From Anaerolineae bacterium (lineage in GTDB: Bacteria > Chloroflexota > Anaerolineae > Aggregatilineales > UBA2796): DNA of 64,000 nt. Of this stretch, positions 1 to 9,600 are shown one piece after another. The position numbers were made by a program, and so were the translations under genes. The notes below the pieces were generated by a model. It was not told where the DNA came from. It worked only from the letters and a program-made list of their open reading frames with translations, and made no database searches. The stretch lies in contig JAHBVJ010000010.1 of the NCBI GenBank assembly GCA_019637615.1, positions 143,785 through 207,784 on the forward strand, in the 5' to 3' direction. Numbering within the stretch: position 1 is the first letter of the stretch; each line of letters starts with the position of its first letter.

Positions 1-582
1 CAATCGCTGCTCCTCAACCATGTGCAGCTTGGCACACACCATCTTTCCAACGAGCACATTAGCCTGTTTTCGCTTGCCATCTATGATCGGCACTGTCTGG
101 ACATCCAGTATGCCTCTGCTGACGGGGAGGTGACACAGCGGGTGATTGCGCCGTATGGCCTCGTGCTGCATTCGCGGACGTGGTATATCCCCGCCTACTG
201 TTACCTGCGCGAGGAAACGCGCCTCTTTCGTCTGGATCGCATCCGTGCCGCCGTTCCTACTGACCGGCACTTTGAGATGCCAGCAGATTTCGACGCAGCG
301 GCCTTCATTTTCGAAAGACTCGCCCGCATTCCGGGGCTGTTTACATTCGAGGTTATCGTTCATGCGCCGCTGGCGACGGTACGCGAAGTCATCCCGCCCG
401 ACACCGCGCAAGTCGAGGCGCTGGGCGAAGACACACTGGTGACTTGCTACTCGGACGATCCGCACTGGTTCGCCCGCTATCTCGCCTCCATCGAGCTGCC
501 GTTCACCGTGCACCAACCCGATGCGCTGCGCGAAGCGCTGCAAACGGTGGCGGAAAAGCTGGTTATGGCGGCGCGGCGATGA
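1..582 (+). CDS. WYL-domain transcriptional regulator, C-terminal part (5' truncated by window)
   Basis: The reading frame is open from base 1, so the gene begins before the window; the GTG at 22 is only the first start-like codon inside it. The visible part begins in the WYL domain: a strand pattern leading to WYIPAYCYLREETRLFRLDR (about bases 181-240), which is the ligand-binding hallmark of WYL regulators. After it comes the usual C-terminal extension (WCX-type) ending in a helix that closes at the TGA at 580-582. WYL proteins normally carry an N-terminal winged HTH, which would lie upstream of base 1 and cannot be seen. The target is unknown. It converges on zwf (50 bp between the two stops), so the neighbour does not identify its regulon. 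Confidence 0.85.
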   Translation, partial: QSLLLNHVQLGTHHLSNEHISLFSLAIYDRHCLDIQYASADGEVTQRVIAPYGLVLHSRTWYIPAYCYLREETRLFRLDRIRAAVPTDRHFEMPADFDAAAFIFERLARIPGLFTFEVIVHAPLATVREVIPPDTAQVEALGEDTLVTCYSDDPHWFARYLASIELPFTVHQPDALREALQTVAEKLVMAARR

Positions 583-631
583 CGTGCCGCCGCATGACGC
601 GCATACGGCAGCAGTGAGCAGACGCTAACGA

Positions 632-2110
632 TCATGCATGTTTCGATGGCACGATATGCCCGTAGATGCGCCAGTGCCGATTATCGACCTTGAGCTGATC
701 TTCGGCGGCTTGTGGCCCCCACGATCCACGCTTGTAAATCATCAGCGGCGGGGCGTTCGGAGACTCCCAACCCTTGATGACGGGATCGATCAAGCGCCAC
801 GAGGCCTCGATCTCATCACTGCGCGTGAACAGCGCGGCGTCCCCGTTGATGGCGTCCAGCAGCAAGCGCTCATAAGCATCCGGCAGCACCACGCCTTCGA
901 ACGAGTCGCTGTAGTGGAAGTCCATATCTACCGAGCGCATATGCTGACCACCATCCGGCACTTTGGCTTCAAAACGCAGGTGAATGCCTTCGTCCGGCTG
1001 GATCGCCATCGCGATCACGTTGGGCGTGAAGTCCTCGCCCTGTGGCAGCGCGAAGAACATGGTCGGCGGACGTTGGAAGCGTACCACCACTTCGGATACT
1101 TTGGCCTTCAACGCTTTACCGGAACGGATGTAAAACGGCACACCTTGCCAGCGCCAGTTGTCGATATACAGCTTGATCTGACCGAAGGTCGCGGTTTCCG
1201 ACTCAGGGTTGACGCCCTGTGTCATGCTGTAACCTTCGTACTGACCGCGCACCGTGTCTGACAGCGAGATCTTGCGGATGCTGTTTAGCAGCTTGACCTT
1301 TTCGTTGCGTAACAAATCTGCCGCGAACGAGGCGGGCGGTTCCATCGCCGTCAGCGTCAGCAGTTGCAGCAGATGGTTCTGGAACATATCGCGCAGAATG
1401 CCGGATGTATCGTAGTAGCCGCCGCGCGTGCCCACGTCCACATCTTCCGCCACCGTTATCAGGACGTTATCGACATAATTGCGATTCCAGATCGGCTCAA
1501 AGATGGTGTTGGCGAAGCGGAAGAACAGGATATTTTGCGCGGTCTCTTTGCCGAGATAATGGTCGATGCGGTAGACCTGCCCTTCGTCAAAGACGGCGTG
1601 AACCTCGTGGTTGAGCGCTTGCGCCGTCGCTAGATCGTAGCCAAAGGGCTTCTCGATCACGATCCGACGCCAGCCGTGCCCGTTATCCTCGTCCGCCATG
1701 TTCTGCGCGCTGAGTTTGCGCACGATGGTTGGATAGTGATTCGGCGCGACGGAGAGGTAATACAGCCGGTTGCTGGCCTCGTTTTCCTTCTTGTCGGCGG
1801 CTTCGAGGTCACAGAGGTAGCCATCCAAGCCGGAAAAGTCGTCGCCCGCTTCAAAATCGACGCGGTAGTAATGGATGCCCTGTACGAACTTGCTCCACTG
1901 GCCTTCGTTATAGTCTTTGGGCGCGTATTTCTGCATCCCATCCTGCAAGACTTTGCGGAAATCGTCCTCGCTCCACGGGCGGCGCGCCACGCCGACGATC
2001 TGAAAATCGGCAGGCAGCCGATTCTTGGCAGCGGTATTGTATAGCGCGGGGATCAGCTTGCGGCTGGTGAGATCACCCGACGCCCCGAAAATCACGATTG
2101 TAGTTGTCAT
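632..2110 (-). CDS. zwf: Glucose-6-phosphate 1-dehydrogenase
   Basis: Oxidises glucose 6-phosphate to 6-phosphogluconolactone with NAD(P)+ in the cytoplasm, the entry step of the oxidative pentose phosphate pathway. At 492 residues it has the normal family length. The N-terminal Rossmann segment [18 protein letters not shown] is at residues 7-24, and the active-site signature RIDHYLGKE contains the substrate-binding/catalytic Asp183-His184 pair. The ATG start is followed directly by the beta strand TTTIVIFG, so no N-terminal residues are missing. It lies 17 bp downstream of gnd on the same strand, so the two form an operon in the order gnd-zwf. No separate 6-phosphogluconolactonase gene is visible here. 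Confidence 0.97.
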   Translation of the reverse strand: MTTTIVIFGASGDLTSRKLIPALYNTAAKNRLPADFQIVGVARRPWSEDDFRKVLQDGMQKYAPKDYNEGQWSKFVQGIHYYRVDFEAGDDFSGLDGYLCDLEAADKKENEASNRLYYLSVAPNHYPTIVRKLSAQNMADEDNGHGWRRIVIEKPFGYDLATAQALNHEVHAVFDEGQVYRIDHYLGKETAQNILFFRFANTIFEPIWNRNYVDNVLITVAEDVDVGTRGGYYDTSGILRDMFQNHLLQLLTLTAMEPPASFAADLLRNEKVKLLNSIRKISLSDTVRGQYEGYSMTQGVNPESETATFGQIKLYIDNWRWQGVPFYIRSGKALKAKVSEVVVRFQRPPTMFFALPQGEDFTPNVIAMAIQPDEGIHLRFEAKVPDGGQHMRSVDMDFHYSDSFEGVVLPDAYERLLLDAINGDAALFTRSDEIEASWRLIDPVIKGWESPNAPPLMIYKRGSWGPQAAEDQLKVDNRHWRIYGHIVPSKHA

Positions 2111-2127
2111 AGGTCGTGCGTCCTTCT

Positions 2128-3036
2128 CTACTCCACTTTCTTAACCATGTGCCCGCCAAACTGATTGCGCATCACAGCGATCAGTCTATCTGCGTAAGGA
2201 GCCGTATCGCGCGAACGAATGCGACGATCCAGCGAGAGCGTGATGATCGGCGCGGAGACGTTGAGGTCGATGGCCTCGACCACCGTCCAGCGCCCCTCGC
2301 CCGAATCCGGCACGTAGGCCGCGACATCGGCTAAGGTGGCGTCCTGACCGAGCGCGTCCGCCGTCAAATCCAGCAGCCACGAGCGCACCACGCTGCCATG
2401 CTGCCATATCTTGGCGATAGTGGCTACGTCCAATTCCAATTCGCGTTTGGCATTCATGATGGCGAAGCCTTCGGCATAGGCTTGCATCAGGCCGTATTCG
2501 ATGCCGTTGTGGATCATCTTGACGAAGTGACCCGCGCCGTTCGGCCCCACATAGCCCCAACCTTTATCGGGTGCAGGCGCTAACGTCTCGAAGATCGGGC
2601 GGAGTCGTTCCACGATGTCGTGTTCGCCGCCGATCATCAGGCTGTAGCCGAATTCCAGCCCCCAGATGCCGCCGCTGGTGCCCACATCCACGAGATGGAT
2701 GCCCTTTGCGGCCAACAGCGCTGCTCGCCGCTTGGAATCTTTGTAATTCGAATTGCCGCCGTCAATGATGATGTCGCCCGGTTCGAGCAGATCACCGAGC
2801 AGTTTGACCGTTTGCTCCGTCGGGTCACCGGATGGCACCATGACCCATATGGCGCGTGGTGCGTCTAGTTTTGTCTTTAGCTCTGCGATGGCGTTCGTCG
2901 TCACTGCGCCTTGCGTTCCGAGCCGTTCAACAGCGGCTGAATTGAGGTCACTCACGACGACCGTATGACCACCTCCCAATAGACGGATGGTCATGTTCGC
3001 GCCCATTTTGCCAAGCCCGACCATACCCAATTGCAT
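2128..3036 (-). CDS. gnd: 6-phosphogluconate dehydrogenase (decarboxylating), short form
   Basis: Converts 6-phosphogluconate to ribulose 5-phosphate, CO2 and NAD(P)H. The N-terminal dinucleotide motif GLGKMGANM sits at residues 7-15. The family signature [19 protein letters not shown] carries the catalytic Lys ([11 protein letters not shown]). At 302 residues this is the short class, roughly 300 residues against about 470 for the E. coli type; short enzymes of this class are often NAD-preferring, but the cofactor cannot be read with certainty here. A second acidic residue follows the first beta strand (VVVSDLNS), which would fit NAD preference. The gene is first in the gnd-zwf operon, with 17 bp to zwf. 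Confidence 0.95.
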   Translation of the reverse strand: MQLGMVGLGKMGANMTIRLLGGGHTVVVSDLNSAAVERLGTQGAVTTNAIAELKTKLDAPRAIWVMVPSGDPTEQTVKLLGDLLEPGDIIIDGGNSNYKDSKRRAALLAAKGIHLVDVGTSGGIWGLEFGYSLMIGGEHDIVERLRPIFETLAPAPDKGWGYVGPNGAGHFVKMIHNGIEYGLMQAYAEGFAIMNAKRELELDVATIAKIWQHGSVVRSWLLDLTADALGQDATLADVAAYVPDSGEGRWTVVEAIDLNVSAPIITLSLDRRIRSRDTAPYADRLIAVMRNQFGGHMVKKVE

Positions 3037-3180
3037 AATTTGGTTGCCTCCTCATTCTGGAGAATTAGATGCTCCCGTTCCCCGAATCTGTACTCCCCTA
3101 TAGGATATTAACAGCTTTTTGGTGGTTGATTTTTAAGTGAAGGCGCGAGGCGCTCACGTAGCAGGAGAATCGATAGGCAG

Positions 3181-4071
3181 TTAGCCGAACACTTTGATCG
3201 GCTGCCAGTGATGATCTTTGGCTTCCACGATGCCGAGGAACAGCCCGTCGTCGTCGGCATAGGCGCGGCGCAGCGGGGTGCTGCCGATGTCTTCCATCCG
3301 CGAGATCGGGCGACCATGTTGCATATCGTCCGTCTGGGCGGCGTCCAAGTAGATCGCCGGGATATGTTGCAGCGCTTGAAATTCACTGCGTATATATTGC
3401 GTCCACGAGCCATCGTCGAAGGAATTCAGCAGTTCTTCCCACGGCGTCATCACCTGAAACGAACCGACGATACGCCGATGCAGCTCGGTCAGATGCCCGC
3501 CCACGCCGAGGATGTGCCCCCAGTCGTGCGCGATACTGCGGATGTAGGTGCCGGAGGAGCACCATACGACGATCTTGGCATCAGGCGGTTCCCATTCATA
3601 GATGTGAATCGCATGAATGTGGACGGTGCGTGGCGCGCGTTCGACTTCCTTGCCTGCGCGCGCCAGTTCGTACAGTTTCTTGCCGTTCTGCTTGATGGCG
3701 CTGAACATGGGCGGCACCTGCTCGATCTCGCCGCTGAATTGTGACAGCGTAAAATCCAGTGCTTCACGCGTCAGCTTATTGATCGGTTTGGTGGCGACGA
3801 CCTGCCCTTCGGCGTCGTAAGTATCCGTCTCGACGCCGAGCCGCACAGTGGCGATGTAGAGCTTGTCGGTGTGCATCACGTATTCGCTGAGGCGGGTTGC
3901 CGCGCCGATACACAAGATAAGCATTCCGGTCGCCATCGGGTCAAGCGTGCCCGCATGTCCGACGCGCTTGACGCCCGTGCCGCGCCGCACCTTCGCCACA
4001 ATATCATGGCTTGTCCATCCGCGCGGCTTATCGACTGCCAAAAAACCGAAAGGTTCCGCTGCTTCTGTCAC
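3181..4071 (-). CDS. truB: tRNA pseudouridine(55) synthase TruB
   Basis: Isomerises U55 of the T-loop of elongator tRNAs to pseudouridine. Motif HAGTLDPMATG contains the catalytic Asp (D44 here); the following GAATRLSEYV, the KTYxxxxRLG-like segment KLYIATVRLG and the C-terminal PUA-like tail are all present in 296 residues, the usual length. The start is a GTG that overlaps the TGA of the upstream P450 gene by four bases (GTGA), with AGGAG five to ten bases upstream inside the P450 gene. Translation is therefore likely coupled to the P450. This is an unusual partner, since truB normally sits with rbfA, infB or ribF. Confidence 0.96.
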   Translation of the reverse strand: MTEAAEPFGFLAVDKPRGWTSHDIVAKVRRGTGVKRVGHAGTLDPMATGMLILCIGAATRLSEYVMHTDKLYIATVRLGVETDTYDAEGQVVATKPINKLTREALDFTLSQFSGEIEQVPPMFSAIKQNGKKLYELARAGKEVERAPRTVHIHAIHIYEWEPPDAKIVVWCSSGTYIRSIAHDWGHILGVGGHLTELHRRIVGSFQVMTPWEELLNSFDDGSWTQYIRSEFQALQHIPAIYLDAAQTDDMQHGRPISRMEDIGSTPLRRAYADDDGLFLGIVEAKDHHWQPIKVFG

Positions 4072-5342
4072 CGTCTCCTGACTTTCATTCTGATCCCGTT
4101 CAACGGGAAGCCGGTCGCGCCATATACCTGTTGAATGGTCTGCCCCGGCACGAGGTTCAATTCCATAGTACGTAGTATATATGAAGTCAGCGCTTTAATC
4201 TCAACTTGGGCGAAGTTGATGCCCAGACAAATGCGCGGCCCGCCCCCGAACCCGACCAGACTATAGGGGGTTTTCTTGTCTTCTTCGCGCGGCGGCGCAA
4301 AACGGTCAGGATCGAAGCGATCCGGCTCCGCGAACAGGCGGGGATTGCGATGTGAGGCGATGATCGAGTACAGCGCGAATACGCCCGCTGGCACCTGATA
4401 ACCCTCGAATTCGAAGTCTTCCACCACACCGCGCGGCCCGTTGGGGACGGGTGGATACAGACGCTCGGCCTCTTGCAGCGCGTAATGCAGCACCTTCATA
4501 TTCTTGATCTGATCCAGCGTCGGATCGTCATGCTTGCCGATGACCGCTTGTTGTTCCGCCATCACGCGCGCCGTGTAGTCGGGCTGAGTCACCAGCAGAT
4601 ACAGCAGCCACGCGCTCAAACTGGTCGAGGTTTCGTGCCCTGCGACCAACAAGATATTGGTATGCGCGATGATCTGCTCGTCGGAGAGGTGATGTCCGGC
4701 TTCGTCCTGCACGCGCACCATCATGCCGAGAATGTCATCGGTGGGGTTCGCGCGGCGTTCCTTAATCTTCTTGCGCAAGAGGCTATCCAACGTAGTGCGA
4801 ATTTCGGTGATGCTGCTCCAATTGCCATACATTAAGGCTGAATAAAGATCGCGGAACTGCTCCACTTCTTTACCGGGAGCCATGCCCGCCAGCGCTTCCG
4901 CAGCGACATCGAAGGTGATCTTGCGGGCTTCATCGTAGAGGTCTACTTCGCCCACCGTGAGCCACGCATCGACGCGTTCACGGATGATGCGCATCATGAT
5001 CGGCAAGTAGCGATCCATGTAGTTCACGGTGAAGGCAGGATTCATCATCCGGCGGTGCTGCGCGTGCTCGTCGCCGTCCATTGTTAATAATCCGTTGCCG
5101 AACATGAACTCCGTGTCGAAGAAACGCCCCCAGCCGACGTGATGGGAAAACTTGAGGCGATTGCTGGTCATCACGAATCGGTTGGCTTCTGGCCCGGCGA
5201 GAAAAATGGTGGGTGAACCGAACGCCTCGGTGCGGAAGATGGGGCCGTGCTGTTCGTAGAAGCCAGCGAGGATCGCGCCGGTGCGACGATCGTAATCGGC
5301 GGGCAGTTTGACGAGTGGAATAGCGTTAAAGGGACGTGCCAT
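4068..5342 (-). CDS. Cytochrome P450
   Basis: Soluble bacterial P450 of about 424 residues, a heme-thiolate monooxygenase. Visible signatures: I-helix AGHETSTS (oxygen-binding groove), K-helix EAERL with the following PPVPNGPRG segment, and the heme loop FGGGPRICLG with the axial cysteine at about residue 372. It lacks a membrane anchor. I place the start at the ATG at 5342 (MARPFNAIPL) because the longer reading from 5393 adds residues with no P450 similarity. The substrate is not identifiable; the sequence style resembles bacterial CYP102/CYP110-like fatty-acid or terpenoid hydroxylases, but that is a guess. No ferredoxin or reductase gene is adjacent. The stop overlaps the start of truB. 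Confidence 0.93.
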   Translation of the reverse strand: MARPFNAIPLVKLPADYDRRTGAILAGFYEQHGPIFRTEAFGSPTIFLAGPEANRFVMTSNRLKFSHHVGWGRFFDTEFMFGNGLLTMDGDEHAQHRRMMNPAFTVNYMDRYLPIMMRIIRERVDAWLTVGEVDLYDEARKITFDVAAEALAGMAPGKEVEQFRDLYSALMYGNWSSITEIRTTLDSLLRKKIKERRANPTDDILGMMVRVQDEAGHHLSDEQIIAHTNILLVAGHETSTSLSAWLLYLLVTQPDYTARVMAEQQAVIGKHDDPTLDQIKNMKVLHYALQEAERLYPPVPNGPRGVVEDFEFEGYQVPAGVFALYSIIASHRNPRLFAEPDRFDPDRFAPPREEDKKTPYSLVGFGGGPRICLGINFAQVEIKALTSYILRTMELNLVPGQTIQQVYGATGFPLNGIRMKVRRR

Positions 5343-5542
5343 GATTGAAGTTCTCATTAAGGTTAGTGTCGGTATGGTTAATGGTACGCACACATCCTAT
5401 TGAGGTTGCTACGGCGGCTTCGCTTACCTTGCGCAGCGCTGCCGCGTGACGTACAGCACGGTGCATCTGCGCGAGTGGACGATGGACAATGCTCCCGACT
5501 ATGATCCCGTTGGCTGGTGAGAGCGGGATCATGGAAGTCCTT

Positions 5543-5566
5543 AGTGCTGGGTGCTTAGTCCTGAGT
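5543..5566 (-). repeat. Short interspersed repeat, copy 1 (ACTCAGGACTAAGCAC type)
   Basis: On the minus strand this reads ACTCAGGACTAAGCAC followed by CCAGCACT. The same 24-base word, with one difference, occurs on the plus strand at 53262-53285. It is made of a near-heptad alternation of ACT and AG words and lies in non-coding DNA in both places. It resembles the short degenerate heptamer repeats seen scattered between genes in some bacterial genomes. Confidence 0.7.
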
Positions 5567-5691
5567 AAAGACAGCGTGGAAGTGCTCAGTAAAGCCGATG
5601 GGCGGCACACCGTGAGATGAAGGGATGAGTGATGTGTTGTAGTTTGATGCGGCATCGGTTGACATACCTCACGTTCGATAGATGGGTGAAG

Positions 5692-5716
5692 CCCTGATAA
5701 CCCTGTTTTATCAGGG
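5692..5716. repeat. Perfect 9-bp inverted repeat
   Basis: CCCTGATAA at 5692-5700 pairs with TTATCAGGG at 5708-5716 across a 7-base loop. There is no T-run on either side, so a factor-independent terminator is not supported; no gene ends nearby. The words CCCTG/CAGGG recur just downstream (about 5770-5785), suggesting a fragment of a palindromic repeat family. Confidence 0.55.
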
Positions 5717-6496
5717 TGATCACGAAGCGGTTGAGAGTTTGTGCTTAATGCGCCGTCCTGAACCGAGAAAAACAGGGCTAACAGGGCGACAACGCACGTA
5801 CTGAGTGCAACGAATGGCATTCCTGTGATAGAGACTGAAAGGCAGCCCGATTAGCGAACCCGTAGAGTCAAGATAATGAATGATCAGATCGTAAGCGCAA
5901 GTTTGAGAGAAGAAGGAATAAGTGGAGTGAGTTTTCGGGCGAACGTGAGCAGATTAGTTGATGGGGTCAAATCAGCTCTTTGTTCGTATTAAGTAGAATA
6001 CACGATTCTTCAAGCTGAGTCAAGTGCCGAATTGTTAAAATTTTGTTCGAGAAATCGTTTTTGCGATAAATGATGGTGGGGAAACGGTCAAGGGAAGGCT
6101 GATCACTTCAGTTTGAGATTGTTCCAACCGTTGAAAGTATCTACCCTCAGTTTTGGGTAGGTCACGCAGCATCATCGGCAACGCCGACCGACGCTGAAGT
6201 GTCAGGTTTAGAGAACGAAGTCTCTACGGGACTCATCCTCACAGACGAATTCGTACTCAATCGTGAGCGATGGGCGACTCAGTGGCTATCCGAAACTTAG
6301 CTCATCTAGGGACAAATCCGCAAGAAGCATTAAGGCGGAATCCTACGCTCCTCGATTCATTACTCTTCTAACGTCCCTCCATCATCACCATTCATCTGCA
6401 TGGCAATGTGATAAACGGAGAACATGCAGAGTCCTAACTTGGCACCAACGGGTGCTGACAATTGTTAAGGGAGTGTACAAACCTGTCTGAAACCTT

Positions 6497-6552
6497 AAGA
6501 CGGCTAGCGCAGACGGGGTTTGGGTACAGCCCGTCTGGATTGCTGGCGTCTT
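6497..6552 (+). ncRNA. Candidate structured leader RNA upstream of the GH5 gene
   Basis: Two nested helices can be drawn. The outer one pairs AAGACG (6497-6502) with CGTCTT (6547-6552), continued by AGC (6506-6508) with GCT (6542-6544). The inner one pairs CAGACGGG (6510-6517) with CCCGTCTG (6530-6537) around a 12-base loop. A further small hairpin, GCACC/GGTGC, lies at 6442-6455. The block ends about 146 bases before the GH5 start codon. It matches no riboswitch class I can name; it could also be a terminator-like palindrome, although no clear U-tract follows. Confidence 0.35.
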
Positions 6553-6698
6553 CATTATTCTAACCGAAAGAGGCTTAAGAATAAAGATGTGGTTAGGGTA
6601 TCGTAAGGATGCTTGACAATTCTTTCTTAATTCATGAAAATTGTGATTATATGAAGACTGTAAATATGTCTCAATGCTTTCTCAATCAGGGAGACGTT

Positions 6699-9600
6699 AT
6701 GTTCGCACTTTTGCCCACTCACTACCACCGCCACCTCACGCGCTTGGCGCTGGCGCTGCTGCTGCTCGTGCTGGTCTTCAGCACCCGCGCGGCTTCCGTC
6801 GCCACCGCCGCCACGGTTGGCTTGCGGGTGCAAGGCGTGACGTTGGTGAATACGGATGGTTCCCGCTTCGTCGTGGCGGGCATCAATATGGAAATGTACC
6901 GCGATTACGACAACGGCTGCGGCTGGGTGACCGACGGCACCTATGCCATTCGCGGCGTGATGGCGGATAAAGTCAAAGCCCTCGGCGTGAATGCCGTCCG
7001 TCTCAACTATTCATACCGCTTCTTGCAGCAATCCGGCAATCTGACGCGCTTCCTCGATATGGCGCAAGAACTCGCCAATCGTGGGATGTATGTCATGCCA
7101 TCTGACCACACCTATACGGGTGGCGTGTTGAGCAGCGCGTCGGCCTCGTACCCGATGATGAAGAGCATCATCGACGGGATGCGGGCGCGCGGCTTGGAAA
7201 GCTACCTCATCATGAACCCGTGGAACGAGCCGGGGCCGGACATCAGCGTGTCTGCATGGGTACAAGCGCAGAAGGATGTGCTGACCTACCTGCGCAACAC
7301 AGCGGGTTTTCAAGGTGTCGTCGTCATGGACGGCACGGGGTGGGCGACGCTGCTCGATGTGTCGGCCTTCCAGAGCGTGATGAGCTTCGATGCGGGCTTG
7401 CGCGGGACGGCCAATGTGGCTTTCAGTATGCACCTGTATCCCAACATTACTGGCTTACCCTCACAACTGTGGACAGCCGCGCGACAGGTGCCGCTGGTCA
7501 TCGGTGAGCTGGGACAGGAAAACCCCGGCGCGAGTCCGCTCGACCCGAACTATGTCAAGAGCACCATCAGCGGGTTCCTGAACACCGGGATGCCGAACGG
7601 CCACAACGGCTTGTTCGCGTGGATCTTCGCGTGGTGTGACAGCAACAATATGCTGGAAGACTGGACTGACCCGGCGGTGCCGTACAGCGCCAGTTCGCCG
7701 CTGACCGCGCATGGTGTGCTGTGGCGCGACAACTACTACAGCAAGCTGCCCGCGTCGTCCGCGCCAGTGCCGACCACAGTGGTGGAACAGCCGACCGCGA
7801 CCAAGACGACGACGCCTGTCCCTGCCACGGCAACCACGACCCCGCGTCCGGCGACCAGCACGGTCGCGCCACCACCCGGTGGTGGCACCACGCTGATACC
7901 GCCACCAGCCACAGGCACCGTGCCAGCGGGCGAGAGCAGCTTCTATCGTGGTATCAATCTCGGCGGTGGGGCGATGACGGTGGGCAGCCATGCGTGGGAA
8001 GCCAGCGCCAGCGCGCCGAACTTCACACTCAAGAGCGGCACGGCGCAAGCCTGCAACCCGTTCGCGCCAGTCCTGCCTGCGCCGGACACCGCCACCAGCG
8101 ATATGTTGAAGTGCTATGTCGAGCACTGGAGCCACAGCCTCGCCCTGAGCGCGGTGCCGAATGCCAGCTACGATGTGTATGTGTACACATGGCAGGACTG
8201 GAGCCAGCCTAGCCCCGGCACCGCCAACTTCAGCGTGAATGGCGCGGCGATGCAGACCTACGCGCTGTCCTCGCAAGCAGGACACTGGGACAAGCTCGGC
8301 CCGTGGCGCGTGACCGTGACCAACGGCAGCTTGACCGTGACCACCAACGGCAACAATATCAAACTGTCCGGTGTGGAAGTCTGGCGGGCGGGCAGCGCGA
8401 CGGCGCAGCCGACGGTCATCGTGCAGCAGCCGACGGCGACCAAGACCAGCACGCCGCTGCCGCCTACGGCCACGCGGACTACGGTGCCAGCCACGGCGAC
8501 GCGGACGAGTCCACCGCCGACAGCGACCAAGACTAACACCCCGCGTCCCGCCACGGCCACGCGGACTACAGTGCCAGCCACGGCGACACGGACGAGTCCA
8601 CCGCCGACGGCGACCAAGACTAACACCCCGCGTCCCGCGACGGCCACCGCCACGCGTACCAATCCGCCGCCGCCCGCCGCTACTAGCACCGTCGTGCCCG
8701 GTGAGAGCAGCTTCTATCGTGCTATCAACCTCGGTGGCTCCGCCGTGACCATCGCTAACCACGCGTGGGAAGCCAGCAGCGCCCCGAACTTCAGCCTGCG
8801 CGCCGGGACGCATCAGGAGTGCAACATCTATGTGCCCGTGGTGCCCGCCGTGGACGCGGCGACCGAGCAGATGGTGGAGTGCTTCGCGGAGCATTGGAAC
8901 CACAATCTCACCCTGAGCGCGGTGCCGAGTGGCAGCTATGTGGTGTACCTGTACACATGGCAGGACTGGAACCAGCCCAACCCCGGCACGGCGACCTTCA
9001 AGCTGAATGGAGCCGTGGCACAAGCCAACTACGCCATCTCGTCGCAGACCGGACGCTGGGAACGGCTTGGCCCGTGGCCCGTGACGGTGACAGGCGGAAC
9101 CTTGAGCGTGACCTCCAACGGCAACAACATCAAGCTGTCCGGGCTGGAAGTCTGGCGGGTGGATGCACCAGCGGGCATCGTGATGGCCCCGACGGCGACG
9201 GTGAGCAGCGATGAATTCGCCAGCGTGACCGGTGCCGGTGGCAGCACCCCCGTGACGCCGAGCACCGATGCCCCGACCGGCTTCTACCGCGCGGTCAACC
9301 TGAACGGACGCGCCCTGACGCTGGACGGGCAGCGCTGGGAAGGCGCGAATGCCAAGAATCTGAGCGTGGATGGACGCAAGGTGTGCCAGCCCGACGCGGC
9401 GCTGACGCCAGTCACCGACCCGACGCACGCCGAGATGCTGCGCTGCTACGTGACGGGGAACTACCTGCGCCTGACCGTGCGGGGCATTCCGGCGGGCAGC
9501 TACCAACTCTCGCTGTACCTGTGGGACCAAGCACAGCAGTACACCCTGAAACTGCAAGGCGGACGGCAGACATGGGTCAACCAACCCAATGCCAACGTCG

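Larger units (their letters stand above)
5343..6698. other. Long intergenic region without a credible gene
   Basis: About 1.36 kb between the divergent P450 and GH5 genes. Small open frames here (164 codons at 5326-5820 minus; 75 codons at 6263-6490 plus) have no recognisable protein features and low-complexity or shifting composition. The stretch holds a copy of a short interspersed repeat (5543-5566), a hairpin (5692-5716) and a structured element (6497-6552) near the GH5 start. Base composition is lower in G+C than the flanking genes. Promoters for both flanking genes must lie here, but I cannot place them firmly. Confidence 0.7.

Noticed and set aside
4169..4176. Single TACGTAGT site matching the half-site of the tandem element
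   Set aside because: Lies inside the P450 coding region, is single, and lacks the 11-bp partner.
5326..5820. 164-codon frame on the minus strand in the long intergenic region
   Set aside because: Overlaps the P450 start, contains the interspersed repeat and has a Ser/Thr/His-rich sequence without fold features.
6263..6490. 75-codon frame on the plus strand
   Set aside because: No ribosome-binding site or protein character; ends in the structured region before the GH5 gene.
8400..8700. Direct repeats that could suggest a CRISPR array
   Set aside because: Two 87-bp copies in frame in a Thr/Pro linker, without spacers or cas genes.
7461..9584. 707-codon open frame on the minus strand inside the GH5 gene
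   Set aside because: Antisense shadow of a G+C-rich, Thr/Pro/Ala-rich gene; low-complexity Arg/Gly/His composition, no domain, while the plus-strand frame has a signal peptide and catalytic motifs.
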